A stretch of DNA of 19,019 bases from Coemansia sp. RSA 922 (Eukaryota > Kickxellomycota > Kickxellomycetes > Kickxellales > Kickxellaceae), in NCBI GenBank assembly GCA_027577415.1, contig JANBQS010000387.1, positions 1-19,019 on the forward strand. Direction: 5' to 3'. The notes below the pieces were generated by a model that was not told the DNA's origin, made no database searches, and saw only the letters and a program-made list of their open reading frames with translations. This document shows positions 1 through 8,755 of this stretch, one piece after another. The translations under genes were made by a program, and so were the position numbers. How positions within the stretch are numbered: position 1 is the stretch's first letter; each line of letters starts with the position of its first letter.

Positions 1-297
1 AAGTTTATCGCTGATGACGGTAATGGCCTGGAAGGCTCGCTTTCCGTGGCAACGGCTTGCAATGCTGCATATTCGAGCAAGTGTGGTAGTGCTCCTTCCA
101 ACAACACTGAGGTTGCATTGGACATGCTAATGAACGACGAGCTATATAGCAAGTCGTTCTTAGGCAACCAAGAAGCCAAATGGGAGGCGCTTTGCAGGTG
201 TCTCTTTTTAGTCGCTGGTAAGAATACCAGCTCATACGCTAAAGAGTACCTAAAGCAACTGGCCAAGAAGCGACAGGTTCAACACAGCTCATCTTAA
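1..297 (+). CDS. Partial unknown protein X', C-terminal end only
   Basis: An open frame runs from the first base to a TAA at 295-297 (98 residues); the start lies outside the window. Its last ~80 residues align with the C-terminus of the right-hand gene X with one one-residue gap. Shared short motifs are a CN near the start of the alignment, MLM, FLG.QEAK.EA and KE.L.QL, and identity is about 24 of the last 54 residues. I do not recognise the family. Frame conservation with X argues that it encodes protein. It lies upstream of MOGS in the same orientation, as X does in the other arm. A GTG at 46 is an in-frame codon, not a credible start, because the alignment extends to its left. Confidence 0.6.
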   Translation, partial: KFIADDGNGLEGSLSVATACNAAYSSKCGSAPSNNTEVALDMLMNDELYSKSFLGNQEAKWEALCRCLFLVAGKNTSSYAKEYLKQLAKKRQVQHSSS

Positions 298-925
298 ATA
301 CTCCATCTTTTCTGTTTACTTCAATATAAGTGCTTGCTGTAGTACTCGTTTTGAGAATATTAAAATAGCTGACTTGTTCGTTTCAAATAGTAGTGGTACT
401 CGAAAAGGAAATTCAGACATCATAAAAAAATAGTTGTGGCGATAGAAATTCAAATTGTCAAGCGTAGTATTTTTTGTAGAGGGCAAACAAAAAGAAAGAA
501 GGAACTCTCTTTAATCCCATTCAATAGATGCTAGTGATCGGATCTAGAGTACGATGGCTTGCTTGGAAATGCGCTATCTGAATTGAATTTTGATTTTTGT
601 GGAAAAGCACACTTAGCGCCAAAAGACAAAGAGCACGAGTCCGTCAACGCCTGAAAAGCTGTGAAGTGGAAAGGGTCAGAAAAGTCTCGAGGTAGAGCTT
701 TTGAATTTGAAAGACAAACCAAGCGTTCCCATTGAAACTCCTCCGTCTACGCCGGTAAAGCTGGAGGTACCTGAAAGCAGTACTCAAGATACACTGCTCA
801 GATTTGATCAGCTGTTTGATATTTTACAGTTGAAAATTGTACTTTAAATACTGTGCCAGCGCCGTAAAAAATACTGGGTATAGTAGGCATTGCAAGCTAG
901 ATCAGAAGCCAATATGCACTATCAT

Positions 926-994
926 CCATAGCGGTGTGCTCGGTGGCTGTCGACCCCTTACCCTTCTGGCCTGGGTTCGGATTCCACTATGCTC
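926..994 (+). other. tRNA-like / Pol III promoter-like relic, left copy
   Basis: A box-A-like stretch (GTGCTCGGTGG, 936-946) is followed 38 bases later by a box-B-like stretch (GGTTCGGATTCC, 974-985; consensus GGTTCGANNCC). Short complementary ends (CATAG near 927, CTATG near 988) could form part of an acceptor stem. No anticodon stem can be drawn and the T-stem is imperfect, so this is at best a decayed tRNA or a tRNA-derived element. The right arm has the same sequence with a better box B. Confidence 0.25.
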
Positions 995-1743
995 AACTTG
1001 GTGAGATGTGAACATGATATGCTTGGTCAGTATATTACCTCTAATGTCGATCTACCAAGAAAACCCTTTGGTCAAGTTATGCCATGGAGTAATTTGGCCA
1101 TTTTTTGTGTCTAGCCAAAAAATATTTTAATGATATTTCCTTTTTTTATCGCATCAATGAAATTTATCGCTTGGTGATAAACAGTGTATTGATAGAGTAT
1201 TAGTATAATGTCGTTTTCATAACTATGATAGACATAACCTTTGGAGGATACGATACGAGATTATCGGTATATGAATATCGCTCCCAGTAAATGCTTTTTG
1301 AGATGTGGCGGAACAAGAACACTGGCACTGCGGATCCAGCAGTGTACAAGGCAGCAGGGTAAAGGGCTCAACCTTGTTGGCCTTGATGTTGAATCATAAT
1401 TTTGAAAAGGCATTAGTATTCGAGATAATCGGACAAGGAGCCTTCTTGAAGGTCTCAGACATTGAACGCCTACTGCTCGCCAGGCCGCATATGACAATCA
1501 ACAATAAAAGGACCAAGTTTATAGAGCCATTGCTGCCCTTAAGGTGACCTGCAGAGACGCTTTTCAAACAAGCTAGAGCTCAAAATGGTAGCGGGCGTAG
1601 ATTCGGAGAAGAGAGCAAAAGCTAAATCAGTGGGTTTGCACAAAATGACATGCCAAAGATCCACATGTGGCATATTGCAAGTAAGCTTCGGAGCCCAAAA
1701 GTGAGTGGATCAAGGGACACGGGGCATTTACAGGCGCAAGTCA

Positions 1744-1794
1744 ATGGCCACACATCATACACCAGTACCTTACTTTCTTCATATCCTATTATAA
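1744..1794 (+). promoter_or_regulatory. Upstream ORF in the MOGS copy 1 leader
   Basis: An ATG at 1744 opens a 16-codon frame ending in TAA at 1792-1794, 15 bp before the MOGS ATG and in the same frame as it. If the transcript starts upstream of 1744 this would act as a uORF. In copy 2 the same TAA is TCA, so the matching frame runs straight into MOGS. The transcription start is unknown, so whether it is translated is inference. Confidence 0.4.
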
Positions 1795-1809
1795 CTTTTA
1801 TTTGACATC

Positions 1810-4161
1810 ATGCAGCTACGGGGACTGGTCGCCGCCGTTGTGCTATCCACAGCAGTCCTAGTAGCCGCACACAGCGACACGGGACCATTGAACTCTGAGC
1901 TTCAGTGGGGCACATACCGACCAAACCTGTACTTTGGCACTCGACCACGGCTACCCAACTCACTGCTCAGCGGTCTAATGTGGTTCGGACTCGACGACCA
2001 GCGCAACTGGCAAAAGATTCGGCATTCATGCGAGCTCGGTGACAACCTATCCGAGTACGGGTACTCTCGGCACAACGGGCGCGACTTTGGCGAGCAAACC
2101 ATGCGAGACAATGACCAGGGCGTTGAAATAAAGTCTACGTTCATCAAGGTCCCCGGCCAGCTCGGCGGTAGCTGGGCTGTAAGATTCACGGGTCGGACAC
2201 TCAACGAGGATACGCAGGGCGTCTCGCTGGTGTACTATTTTGGCCTCGAGGGCAACGGTACCCTATCAACCTCCGTGAAGGACGACGTGGCCATGGTCAG
2301 AGGCAGGACTCCCGACCTTGGCAAGTTCCGTATTCGCATCGTACCCGCCCACAGCAACCAGCTCCCGGCCGTTCCTGAGGACTTGCGCAACATTGGCGGG
2401 ATCCACGGCGGCAGGATCAGCGGAGTGGGTCTGAAAGTGCCCAAGACCGACGTGTGGAAAGCCAAAGACGCATTCCAAGACGTGTTGCTGGAATCAGCAC
2501 AGACACGGGTCAGAGCCATGGCCAAACACGCCCAGGGCTCCGGTATCCATGGAAGCCTGCTATTCGGACTAAACAACGCGGGACTGCGCAAGAAGGGAAC
2601 GAACCTATTCTTTGCGCAAATGATCGTGCACGGCGAGTTTGCCTTTGACGTCATCTACGAGTGTGCCGACAAGACCTCGCGCATCGACTCTGAGGCCATT
2701 GATGCTATAGCCAGCAACCGACGCAAGGAGTTCGACGCCCGGTTTGAGTCCTCATTCAACCTGCGAGAAAAGGAGTTTAGCGATGCGCAGGTCGAGATGG
2801 CGCGGAATGCGCTCAGCAGCCTTATTGGTGGCATTGGATACTTTCACGGCAGCGGACTGGTATCCAGCAATCCCAAGCCCGAGTATGGCCAGGAGGACAG
2901 CTCAGAGGCCAAACTGAGTGAGCCGTACTCTCTGTTTGCTACTACGCCGTCGCGGCCGTTCTTCCCGCGTGGGTTTCTCTGGGACGAAGGATTCCACCAA
3001 CTGGTGCTGCGGCAGTGGGACTCGGATCTCAGCCTAGAGATCATCCGCAGCTGGTTCGGCACTATGGACGGCAATGGGTGGATGGCACGCGAGCAGATTC
3101 TGGGCGACGAGGCTCGCAGCAAGGTACCCCGCGAGTTCCAAGTGCAGTACCCGGACTTTGCCAATCCGCCGACCATTCTCTTTGCCGTCGAGGCCATGGC
3201 CGAACAGTTGCTGGCCCGAGGAATGACAAGATCGATGGACGATGCGTTGCAAGCTGGTGGGGCTATGGAGGAAGGTGTGTGCGACGAGCAATGCCTGCTA
3301 CAGAGTAAGCTGGACAGCCTGGTGCCTTATACATCGAGGCTCTTGGTCTTTTTCCAGAAATCGCAAGCCGCCGATAGTGTGGATGGCTCGATGTCTCCAA
3401 GCAAGGCTGGATACAGGTGGCGTGGGCGCACGGAGAACCACACGCTGACATCGGGTCTTGACGATTACCCGCGGGCGTCGGTGCCGAGCACCGGCGAGCT
3501 CCACGTTGACTTGTACTCGTGGGTGGCATACATGGCACGCCTCAACGCCGAGTTATCTCCCACCGTGGGGGATGCCGAGTTGGAATCGCACTTGGAGATG
3601 CTGGACAAAATACACTGGAACGAGCAGGAGAACATGTACTGCGATGTAACGACGGGCATACGCGAAGACTATGACGAGCTCGAGGACGAAGACGAGGGCT
3701 TGGAGCGTGTGTTTGTGTGCCACCGCGGGTACGTCAGTCTGTTCCCCATGCTTCTGGGCCTGGTGCCACCTGACTCGAAAAAGCTGGGCCATATACTGAG
3801 TATGATTGAGGATCCAGAGGAGCTGTGGACCGAGTTTGGCGTGCGGTCTCTGTCGAAGCGCGATGAGTTCTATGGGCAAGGCGAGAACTACTGGCGGGGT
3901 CCGATCTGGATCAACATCAACTACCTGATCTTGTCGTCGTTGCACCGCAACTACATGGGCGTCGAGGGACCGTATCAGGAGCAGGCACGGAGTATCTACA
4001 CCAGGCTGCGCGACAACCTGATTGCTAGTGTGTTTGAGCAGTATCAGAGCTCTAGGTTCTTCTGGGAGCAGTACAATCCAGAGGACGGCACTGGGCAGCG
4101 CACACATCCGTTTACGGGATGGACCACATTGATAGTCCTTGTCATGGCCGAAAAATATTAA
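1810..4161 (+). CDS. MOGS: ER mannosyl-oligosaccharide glucosidase I (GH63), copy 1
   Basis: This enzyme removes the outermost alpha-1,2-linked glucose from the Glc3Man9GlcNAc2 glycan just transferred to nascent proteins in the ER lumen, the first trimming step of N-glycan processing. The 783-residue protein is close to the usual family length and is intron-free. Residues 1-21 form a hydrophobic signal or anchor segment ending in Ala-rich sequence. The GH63 catalytic region carries FFPRGFLWDEGFH (Asp392, presumed general acid), YWRGPIWININYL, and FWEQYNPEDGTGQRTHPFTGW (Glu753, presumed base). The start at 1810 is chosen because the next upstream in-frame ATG (1744) is cut off by a stop. The protein differs from copy 2 at 12 of 783 residues and neither copy is broken. 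Its stop is 5 bp from the stop of the convergent OTUD3 gene, so their 3' UTRs must overlap. Confidence 0.95.
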   Translation: MQLRGLVAAVVLSTAVLVAAHSDTGPLNSELQWGTYRPNLYFGTRPRLPNSLLSGLMWFGLDDQRNWQKIRHSCELGDNLSEYGYSRHNGRDFGEQTMRDNDQGVEIKSTFIKVPGQLGGSWAVRFTGRTLNEDTQGVSLVYYFGLEGNGTLSTSVKDDVAMVRGRTPDLGKFRIRIVPAHSNQLPAVPEDLRNIGGIHGGRISGVGLKVPKTDVWKAKDAFQDVLLESAQTRVRAMAKHAQGSGIHGSLLFGLNNAGLRKKGTNLFFAQMIVHGEFAFDVIYECADKTSRIDSEAIDAIASNRRKEFDARFESSFNLREKEFSDAQVEMARNALSSLIGGIGYFHGSGLVSSNPKPEYGQEDSSEAKLSEPYSLFATTPSRPFFPRGFLWDEGFHQLVLRQWDSDLSLEIIRSWFGTMDGNGWMAREQILGDEARSKVPREFQVQYPDFANPPTILFAVEAMAEQLLARGMTRSMDDALQAGGAMEEGVCDEQCLLQSKLDSLVPYTSRLLVFFQKSQAADSVDGSMSPSKAGYRWRGRTENHTLTSGLDDYPRASVPSTGELHVDLYSWVAYMARLNAELSPTVGDAELESHLEMLDKIHWNEQENMYCDVTTGIREDYDELEDEDEGLERVFVCHRGYVSLFPMLLGLVPPDSKKLGHILSMIEDPEELWTEFGVRSLSKRDEFYGQGENYWRGPIWININYLILSSLHRNYMGVEGPYQEQARSIYTRLRDNLIASVFEQYQSSRFFWEQYNPEDGTGQRTHPFTGWTTLIVLVMAEKY

Positions 4162-4166
4162 ACATA

Positions 4167-5554
4167 TTAAATGTATATGTGGGCCATACGACTAGCAGCA
4201 TCTTGTTCAGCAACGTCGATTTTAGCTGACGACGAATGTGCCTGGGCTTCTTGTCTGGCGGCAGTCCTCTTTTTGAGCTTGGCCATTTCCTTTTGACGCT
4301 TCTTTGACTCGGCCTTCTTTTGTCTTGCGGCTCCCTTCTTGTGCTGGTTTGGTTTCGCAGCAGGCGGTTCGGCGATTGTGTTAGGCGCATTTTCACCGTC
4401 GTTGTTATCTGGAGCATTTGTTTCTGTAGTTTCGTCAGCTGTCAGGGCAACAGTCTGGTCTACTTCTGTTGTCTCTGGTGTCTCTGGCGTTGCTTTGGGA
4501 CCGTCGTATGTTGCCGGGCCATCCATGGTCCACCATGGCTCAGCAGTACTAGAAGACTCGTCACCCATCCACTGGATAAGAAGCTCTATGACGCGGTCGC
4601 TATTTTGTCGATGCTTTCGCAACAAATGGCGCACCAAAGGATGGTTGTCTACGCCAGTCGAGTCCATGATAATCTTTTCAATAACTGTCGGCAACGTATC
4701 ATCGTTGTTGGCCTCGTCTTCTGGGCTTGCATTGTCGACAGTAGGCTACAAAATGAACAACAAAATAATATTACAAGACATTGATGATTAGTAGAAGTGA
4801 ACAATATATATTGGCATCTATGTGCCATGTAGGTTGGGTGGGATCAAGCTATAGTACAGTGGGAATGCGAGAAGCGTGTAGACATGGGTGCGGTGGTAGT
4901 CATGTCAACACTTTGTCTAGGACCCACGATAATACCCGTGGGATCGCTGTTAAGCACAGCGACAAAAGACCTTGGCAACTTTCTACTTTCATTAACATCC
5001 GGCAAGCCGTCGTAGGGACCAGCGGAATTTCTAACCGACGAATAATGCTCATACGAATGGTAGGCAATATGAACCGTAGGCATACTCCTAAAGACCTCCG
5101 TAGGATCATTTGCGGGCGCTCCGCTGATAACAAACACGGTGCCACCCAGCTGATAGACCTTGATATCCACCCGGTAATTGCGAGCAAATGCTACCAACTC
5201 CAGGTTTCCACCAAACACGCCCTGATGGCGCATATTGTCCGTGTAGCGGTCGAATGAACAGGATTCATCTAGGAAAGGTGCAAACTCGTCAGGGTGGCGG
5301 GACATGTAGTCGCAGACTGCTTCGCGATGTCGGAGATGGGTGTCGGGCGTACCATCTGTTTGGTCGGCAAGCGCTCGGAATAGACAGTTGCCGTCGCCGG
5401 CCATGTCCTTGCAATATAGGCCGGCCTTTTTAAGTGCGCGGTTTAGTTGTGAAAAGTCGTCGTGACTGTCGTTATTGTAGTTGCGTGTCAAGTATCTGCC
5501 TGGAGGTTTGTTCTTACGACCGCCACCGCGACCAGCTCCGCCTTTATGTACCAT
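4167..5554 (-). CDS. OTUD3: OTUD3-like deubiquitinase, two exons
   Basis: This is an OTU-family cysteine protease that should remove ubiquitin from proteins. Exon 1 is 5554-4928 and exon 2 is 4745-4167, joined in phase 0 to give 401 residues, close to human OTUD3. After a Gly/Arg/Lys-rich N-terminus, the OTU domain has the DGNC loop (Asp54, Cys57) and the catalytic His in EHYSSVR (His170). Exon 2 encodes a UBA-like helical segment (about residues 226-270), an acidic Thr/Pro-rich linker and a Lys/Arg/Ala-rich probable coiled coil ending HIYI. Donor GTGGGT at 4927 is the best phase-0 choice, but GTTGAC further downstream cannot be excluded. The acceptor is TTTTGTAG. The gene lies 126 bp downstream of CDH1 on the same strand, so its promoter must be very short or overlap the CDH1 3' end. 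Exon 2 alone is duplicated at 13098-13676. Confidence 0.88.
4746..4927 (-). other. Intron of the OTUD3-like gene
   Basis: The 182-bp intron runs from GTGGGT to TTTTGTAG on the minus strand, with a TACTAAT branch-point-like heptamer about 45 bases before the acceptor. Exon 1 without splicing would add 27 unrelated residues and then stop, losing the UBA-like domain. The intron lies wholly in the unique spacer; only the exon on its 3' side is part of the inverted repeat. Confidence 0.75.
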
Positions 5555-5680
5555 GGAAATGAAAAGAAGAAATGCAGAATTATTAGAATAATAAAAGTAG
5601 TGCCAAGAAAGAAAGAAAGGAAGGAAGCGGGCAAAGGGAAATCACGCAGTCTATTTAAAATGATCATTGTGCTGATTTAA

Positions 5681-8017
5681 TTAGCGTATGTGTGCTAGGT
5701 CATCGAGCATGATTCCGGAGCCACCAGGAACGGGACCGATGATGGGCGAACCAGGGAAGGCAGACAAGTGCGAGGGAATAGCGGCCGTAGCAGTAGACAG
5801 AGCAGTGCTAGATGATTTTGGAAAGATATTCCAGAAGCGAATAGTCTCGTCGGCAGCAGCCGTGGCGACAGTCTGACCATCAGGGCTGTGCGCGAGGTAC
5901 AGCACACGCTTCGTGTGTCCCGAAAGCAGAGCAAGAGGAACCATGGCCGGGTATTTCCACACAACGACGTGGTTCTCAGAGTACCCGTGAGTGCTGACAA
6001 GCTCGTTGCCATCGTGAGACCAAGACAGATTGCAGACCTGAGACCTGGTATCGTGAGAGGCCAAAGCCGATCCCTCGTGAGTGTTCCACAACCGGATGCA
6101 GCGGTCCTCGGTACCACCACCACTAGCCAGCAATGCAGGGCGCGTGGGGCACCAGGCCAGGGCCTTGACACCGGCGTGGTGCTCGGCCAAACGGAACAAT
6201 GGACGGCGGTATGTGCGCGCAGCCGGCGCAATTCCCGGCACATCCGAGTGAACCCGCGAGTCAAGCGGAGTGAACCGCTGGTCCCAGATGAACAGCAGAT
6301 TGTCGTTACCGCCACTCGCCAGCTGCACGCGGTCCGGCGACCATTTCAGTCCACAGACCTCCTGCGTATGCGCGTAGTACGTAGAAATGAGCGCTGACTC
6401 TCGCATACGCGAATCGCGGTTATGAATACGCTTATCACGAGAACCCGAGCTGATAACCGACGAGTTCCACTCAAGAACACCGACACGACGCGTGTGGCCG
6501 GTAAAGGTCCGCACACAGCGGGCGCGCGCCGTGTCCCAGATCTGCACAGCACCAGAGTTTAGACCTACAGCCAGCTGGCCGCTCTCGGCCCACCGCACTG
6601 ACGTCACCCAGTCGCCCGACTCACCGACGTCGCAGAGACGCGTGGTCTGGCTGGACGCAGCGTCCCACACGTATACTTCAGAGTTGAGTGCCACTGATAC
6701 ACGGTTGTCGGAGGACCAATCCATGAGGTTAAGATAATAGTCGTCGCGGATCCCCGGAGCATCCAATACTTTGATGGGATCGCGAGGGATCACTCGCGGC
6801 GCGGTGCGAGTGCCCAACATCCTCCGCGACTCCTTCGCCAGCGGGCTCTGCTGGTACACGTCATGAACGGGCGATGCGCGGCCGAATAGGTTGCGCCCAT
6901 GAGGGGACGGCATACTAGCAGCCAGGGCCGGAGTGGATTTGCGCGGGGATTTGTACATGAACACAGGACGCTGCATATTGGGTGGCGGTGTGGTCGGGCG
7001 GCTGCTGTTCCCGTTAGAGCTGCTACTCCATGGTACCAGCGAGGGCAGGGGATTAGGCGACGATGGCAGTCGGTAGGCGTCGCGTCGGGCGGCAGACCGT
7101 GCGGGTGGTGGGCTGCTGGCGCGCATGCGTCGCGAGTCCATGTCGTCGGCGGCAGGACCGTCGCGTAGCAGCTCGGCACGTAGTAGTGCGTCATATGTGC
7201 GGTTAGCTTCGTCCACTTGCGCCCGATGCTCCATGTTTGCGCGTCTTGAAAATGTCGGCGACCCTGCTCGCGGCTCATACATCCGCAGGTCAGTCGCTGC
7301 GCGCGCTGGTATAAACCGGTCGTAGTTGAACTGTGGCGAGCGCCGCACATGTCGCGCCGCGCTTTCAGGCGACAAATTGTCGGGCGATATGCTTCGTGTC
7401 GGTACAGGCGGTGAGCTGGCTTTGGGGGGTGGGGTACTAGCCTTGGGAGGCAGCGGAATACGTGTCGGGAGCGGGATAGACTTGGGAAGCGGAACGTGCG
7501 TCTCCATGCGCCGTGCCATAGACCGTGTTACTACACCGGCCGGCTCTCCACTCTGCAGTTGTTTTGCTAGGGCTGGCGACTCGCTCAGACTTCTTCTATG
7601 AACCGACCGTCCGCTATGTTTTACTCGAGAGTCGTGACTGTCACTCGTACTGCTATTGCCGCTGTCGACTATGTCACTTTGCTTGATCGGAGGAGGCATT
7701 TCCTGCATCTCAGCCATCGCGCAAATATTGGCTGCCTGCAATCTAGTCAGTCTCTTTACCTCGACTGTTCCACTACTTTGGACCCTGGGGCCTACTGATC
7801 GGCTTCCCCGCCGAGCTTCCCCGTCTTTCGGTCTAACTATCGTACCGCCTGCTACTGCGTCGCTTGTTGTCACCTGTCTCCGCGCCCTACTCCGAGACCT
7901 ACTGTTCCTAGTACTGCTACTGGTTTTGGTGTCTTGCGACCTGAGTCCGCCAGTCTCAGTATCTCGTCCGTTATTGCGCCGACGCACCACACGCTGGCCA
8001 ATCTCGTCCTCCAACAT
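5681..8017 (-). CDS. CDH1: Cdh1/Fizzy-related APC/C coactivator (WD40)
   Basis: This protein is a substrate adaptor that activates the anaphase-promoting complex in late mitosis and G1. The 778-residue protein has all the hallmarks. The C-box DRFIPAR is at residues 233-239. The family motif TYDALLRAELL is near 274-284. The Fzr-type signature KVLDAPGIRDDYYLNLMDW (416-434) leads into a seven-bladed WD40 propeller (about 430-740), and the chain ends in the Ile-Arg tail (777-778) that docks on the APC/C. The roughly 230 residues before the C-box are disordered, rich in Ser/Arg/Pro with many SP and TP sites suited to CDK control, and include a PLP/PPKAS repeat near 176-205. Budding and fission yeast orthologues are about 560 residues, so this one is long, mainly at the N-terminus. 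No intron is seen. The fit to Cdh1 rather than Cdc20 rests on the KVLDAP and LLRAEL motifs. Confidence 0.93.
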   Translation of the reverse strand: MLEDEIGQRVVRRRNNGRDTETGGLRSQDTKTSSSTRNSRSRSRARRQVTTSDAVAGGTIVRPKDGEARRGSRSVGPRVQSSGTVEVKRLTRLQAANICAMAEMQEMPPPIKQSDIVDSGNSSTSDSHDSRVKHSGRSVHRRSLSESPALAKQLQSGEPAGVVTRSMARRMETHVPLPKSIPLPTRIPLPPKASTPPPKASSPPVPTRSISPDNLSPESAARHVRRSPQFNYDRFIPARAATDLRMYEPRAGSPTFSRRANMEHRAQVDEANRTYDALLRAELLRDGPAADDMDSRRMRASSPPPARSAARRDAYRLPSSPNPLPSLVPWSSSSNGNSSRPTTPPPNMQRPVFMYKSPRKSTPALAASMPSPHGRNLFGRASPVHDVYQQSPLAKESRRMLGTRTAPRVIPRDPIKVLDAPGIRDDYYLNLMDWSSDNRVSVALNSEVYVWDAASSQTTRLCDVGESGDWVTSVRWAESGQLAVGLNSGAVQIWDTARARCVRTFTGHTRRVGVLEWNSSVISSGSRDKRIHNRDSRMRESALISTYYAHTQEVCGLKWSPDRVQLASGGNDNLLFIWDQRFTPLDSRVHSDVPGIAPAARTYRRPLFRLAEHHAGVKALAWCPTRPALLASGGGTEDRCIRLWNTHEGSALASHDTRSQVCNLSWSHDGNELVSTHGYSENHVVVWKYPAMVPLALLSGHTKRVLYLAHSPDGQTVATAAADETIRFWNIFPKSSSTALSTATAAIPSHLSAFPGSPIIGPVPGGSGIMLDDLAHIR

Positions 8018-8755
8018 AAGAATAGAAGAAATATAAAAAAAAAAGTAAAGGAAAGGAAAGGTTGAAACAACGCCAAAAAAATAAAATGTGAAAGGAAAAA
8101 AAGAGGGAAAATGGCGAAATAGTGATAGATGTCAACTGCTGCTTTGATGCTTGATGTACACTGTGAATACGCTATGATAAAAGTAAAGAATAAAGCTTAT
8201 TATCTGATCAAGTCGTGAGTGATGTGGCACGGTCTAACTAACAAAAAAAAACAATGTACAAAAAAATCTAAACAATCGCATAAAGTCTGGAGTAGAAAAA
8301 GGACAAAGAGAAGGGTCGCATAAAAAGAAGAGGGGTACGTGAAGATCCAACGTAGTCTTACTGCTACGCCAAAACGTGCGCGACAGCTTTCGCGTTTTCT
8401 AATAATTGCAGAGCTCCCTTATTTCCAGCACATCCCTAGCCCCTCACATCCTGCTTCACGCGCTCGAAAAGTAAACAACGCCCAGACTAAAAACCAACAA
8501 GAGAAAGCAAATCCACTGAACATGCCACAAAGAAACATGCTACAAAGGAGGGAAAAGTGGGGGGAGGCCACATCTGTCGCTCTCTAAATTCAGATATCAC
8601 GTGAAACATGTGATCCGTTGATTTAATCGCAGGGTATCTTTATGCGCATGCCTTCTTGCATACTCCGCACGACTTGGCTCTTCACTTTGCTTCGCTTGGT
8701 TTCTTTTCTCTCCTTTTTTACTTTATAATTTCAAACACACCCCAAAATAGCTTAA
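8018..8755. other. Divergent intergenic region between CDH1 and the RING gene
   Basis: These 738 bp must contain the promoters of two divergent genes. The half next to CDH1 is A-rich on the plus strand (runs of A and AAAGG around 8030-8110), giving a pyrimidine/T-rich leader on the minus strand. No RNA gene or conserved ORF is apparent. The one distinct motif is the paired E-box at 8596-8614. Confidence 0.6.
8596..8614. promoter_or_regulatory. Paired E-box inverted repeat
   Basis: ATCACGTG and CATGTGAT form an inverted repeat around AAA, with one mismatch between the 8-bp arms. The left arm holds a perfect CACGTG and the right arm a CATGTG. CACGTG is the known core for bHLH regulators such as Cbf1, Pho4 and SREBP-type factors. 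It lies 142 bp upstream of the RING gene ATG and about 580 bp from CDH1, so the RING gene is the likelier target. The binding protein is not known. Confidence 0.45.

Larger units (their letters stand above)
298..1809. other. Intergenic region upstream of MOGS copy 1 (duplicated)
   Basis: No convincing gene is present. The whole stretch has an inverted counterpart at 16034-17507, at roughly 85% identity in the outer part and about 94% in the last 250 bp before MOGS. The left copy has about 35 extra bases near 1133-1168, an AT-rich insertion bounded by two copies of TTATCGC. A short open frame at 1305-1547 is also open, without indels, in the other copy, but its substitutions are spread over all three codon positions, so coding is doubtful. 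The region should hold the MOGS promoter; no clear TATA box was found. Confidence 0.6.
1..4741 (+). repeat. Left arm of large inverted repeat
   Basis: This arm contains the end of X', the intergenic stretch, MOGS and OTUD3 exon 2, and is matched in reverse orientation by 13102 onward. Identity is highest in OTUD3 exon 2 (18 differences in about 571 bp, no indels) and MOGS (98.5% protein identity), and falls outward through the intergenic DNA. Homology stops at the first codon of OTUD3 exon 2. The outer end lies beyond the left edge. Confidence 0.92.

Noticed and set aside
298..1809. Transposon or other mobile element as the cause of the duplication
   Set aside because: No transposase, reverse transcriptase, terminal repeats or target-site duplications were found at the visible junctions; the tRNA-like relic is too decayed to claim.
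3553..4107. Antisense ORFs across MOGS (both copies), CDH1 and the RING gene
   Set aside because: They are long only because GC-rich coding DNA lacks stops on the other strand; they have no domain, start context or independent conservation.
4844..4927. Unspliced C-terminus of OTUD3 ending soon after the OTU domain
   Set aside because: A good donor, branch point and acceptor lead in phase 0 to a UBA-like exon matching the family architecture; the read-through tail has no resemblance to the family.
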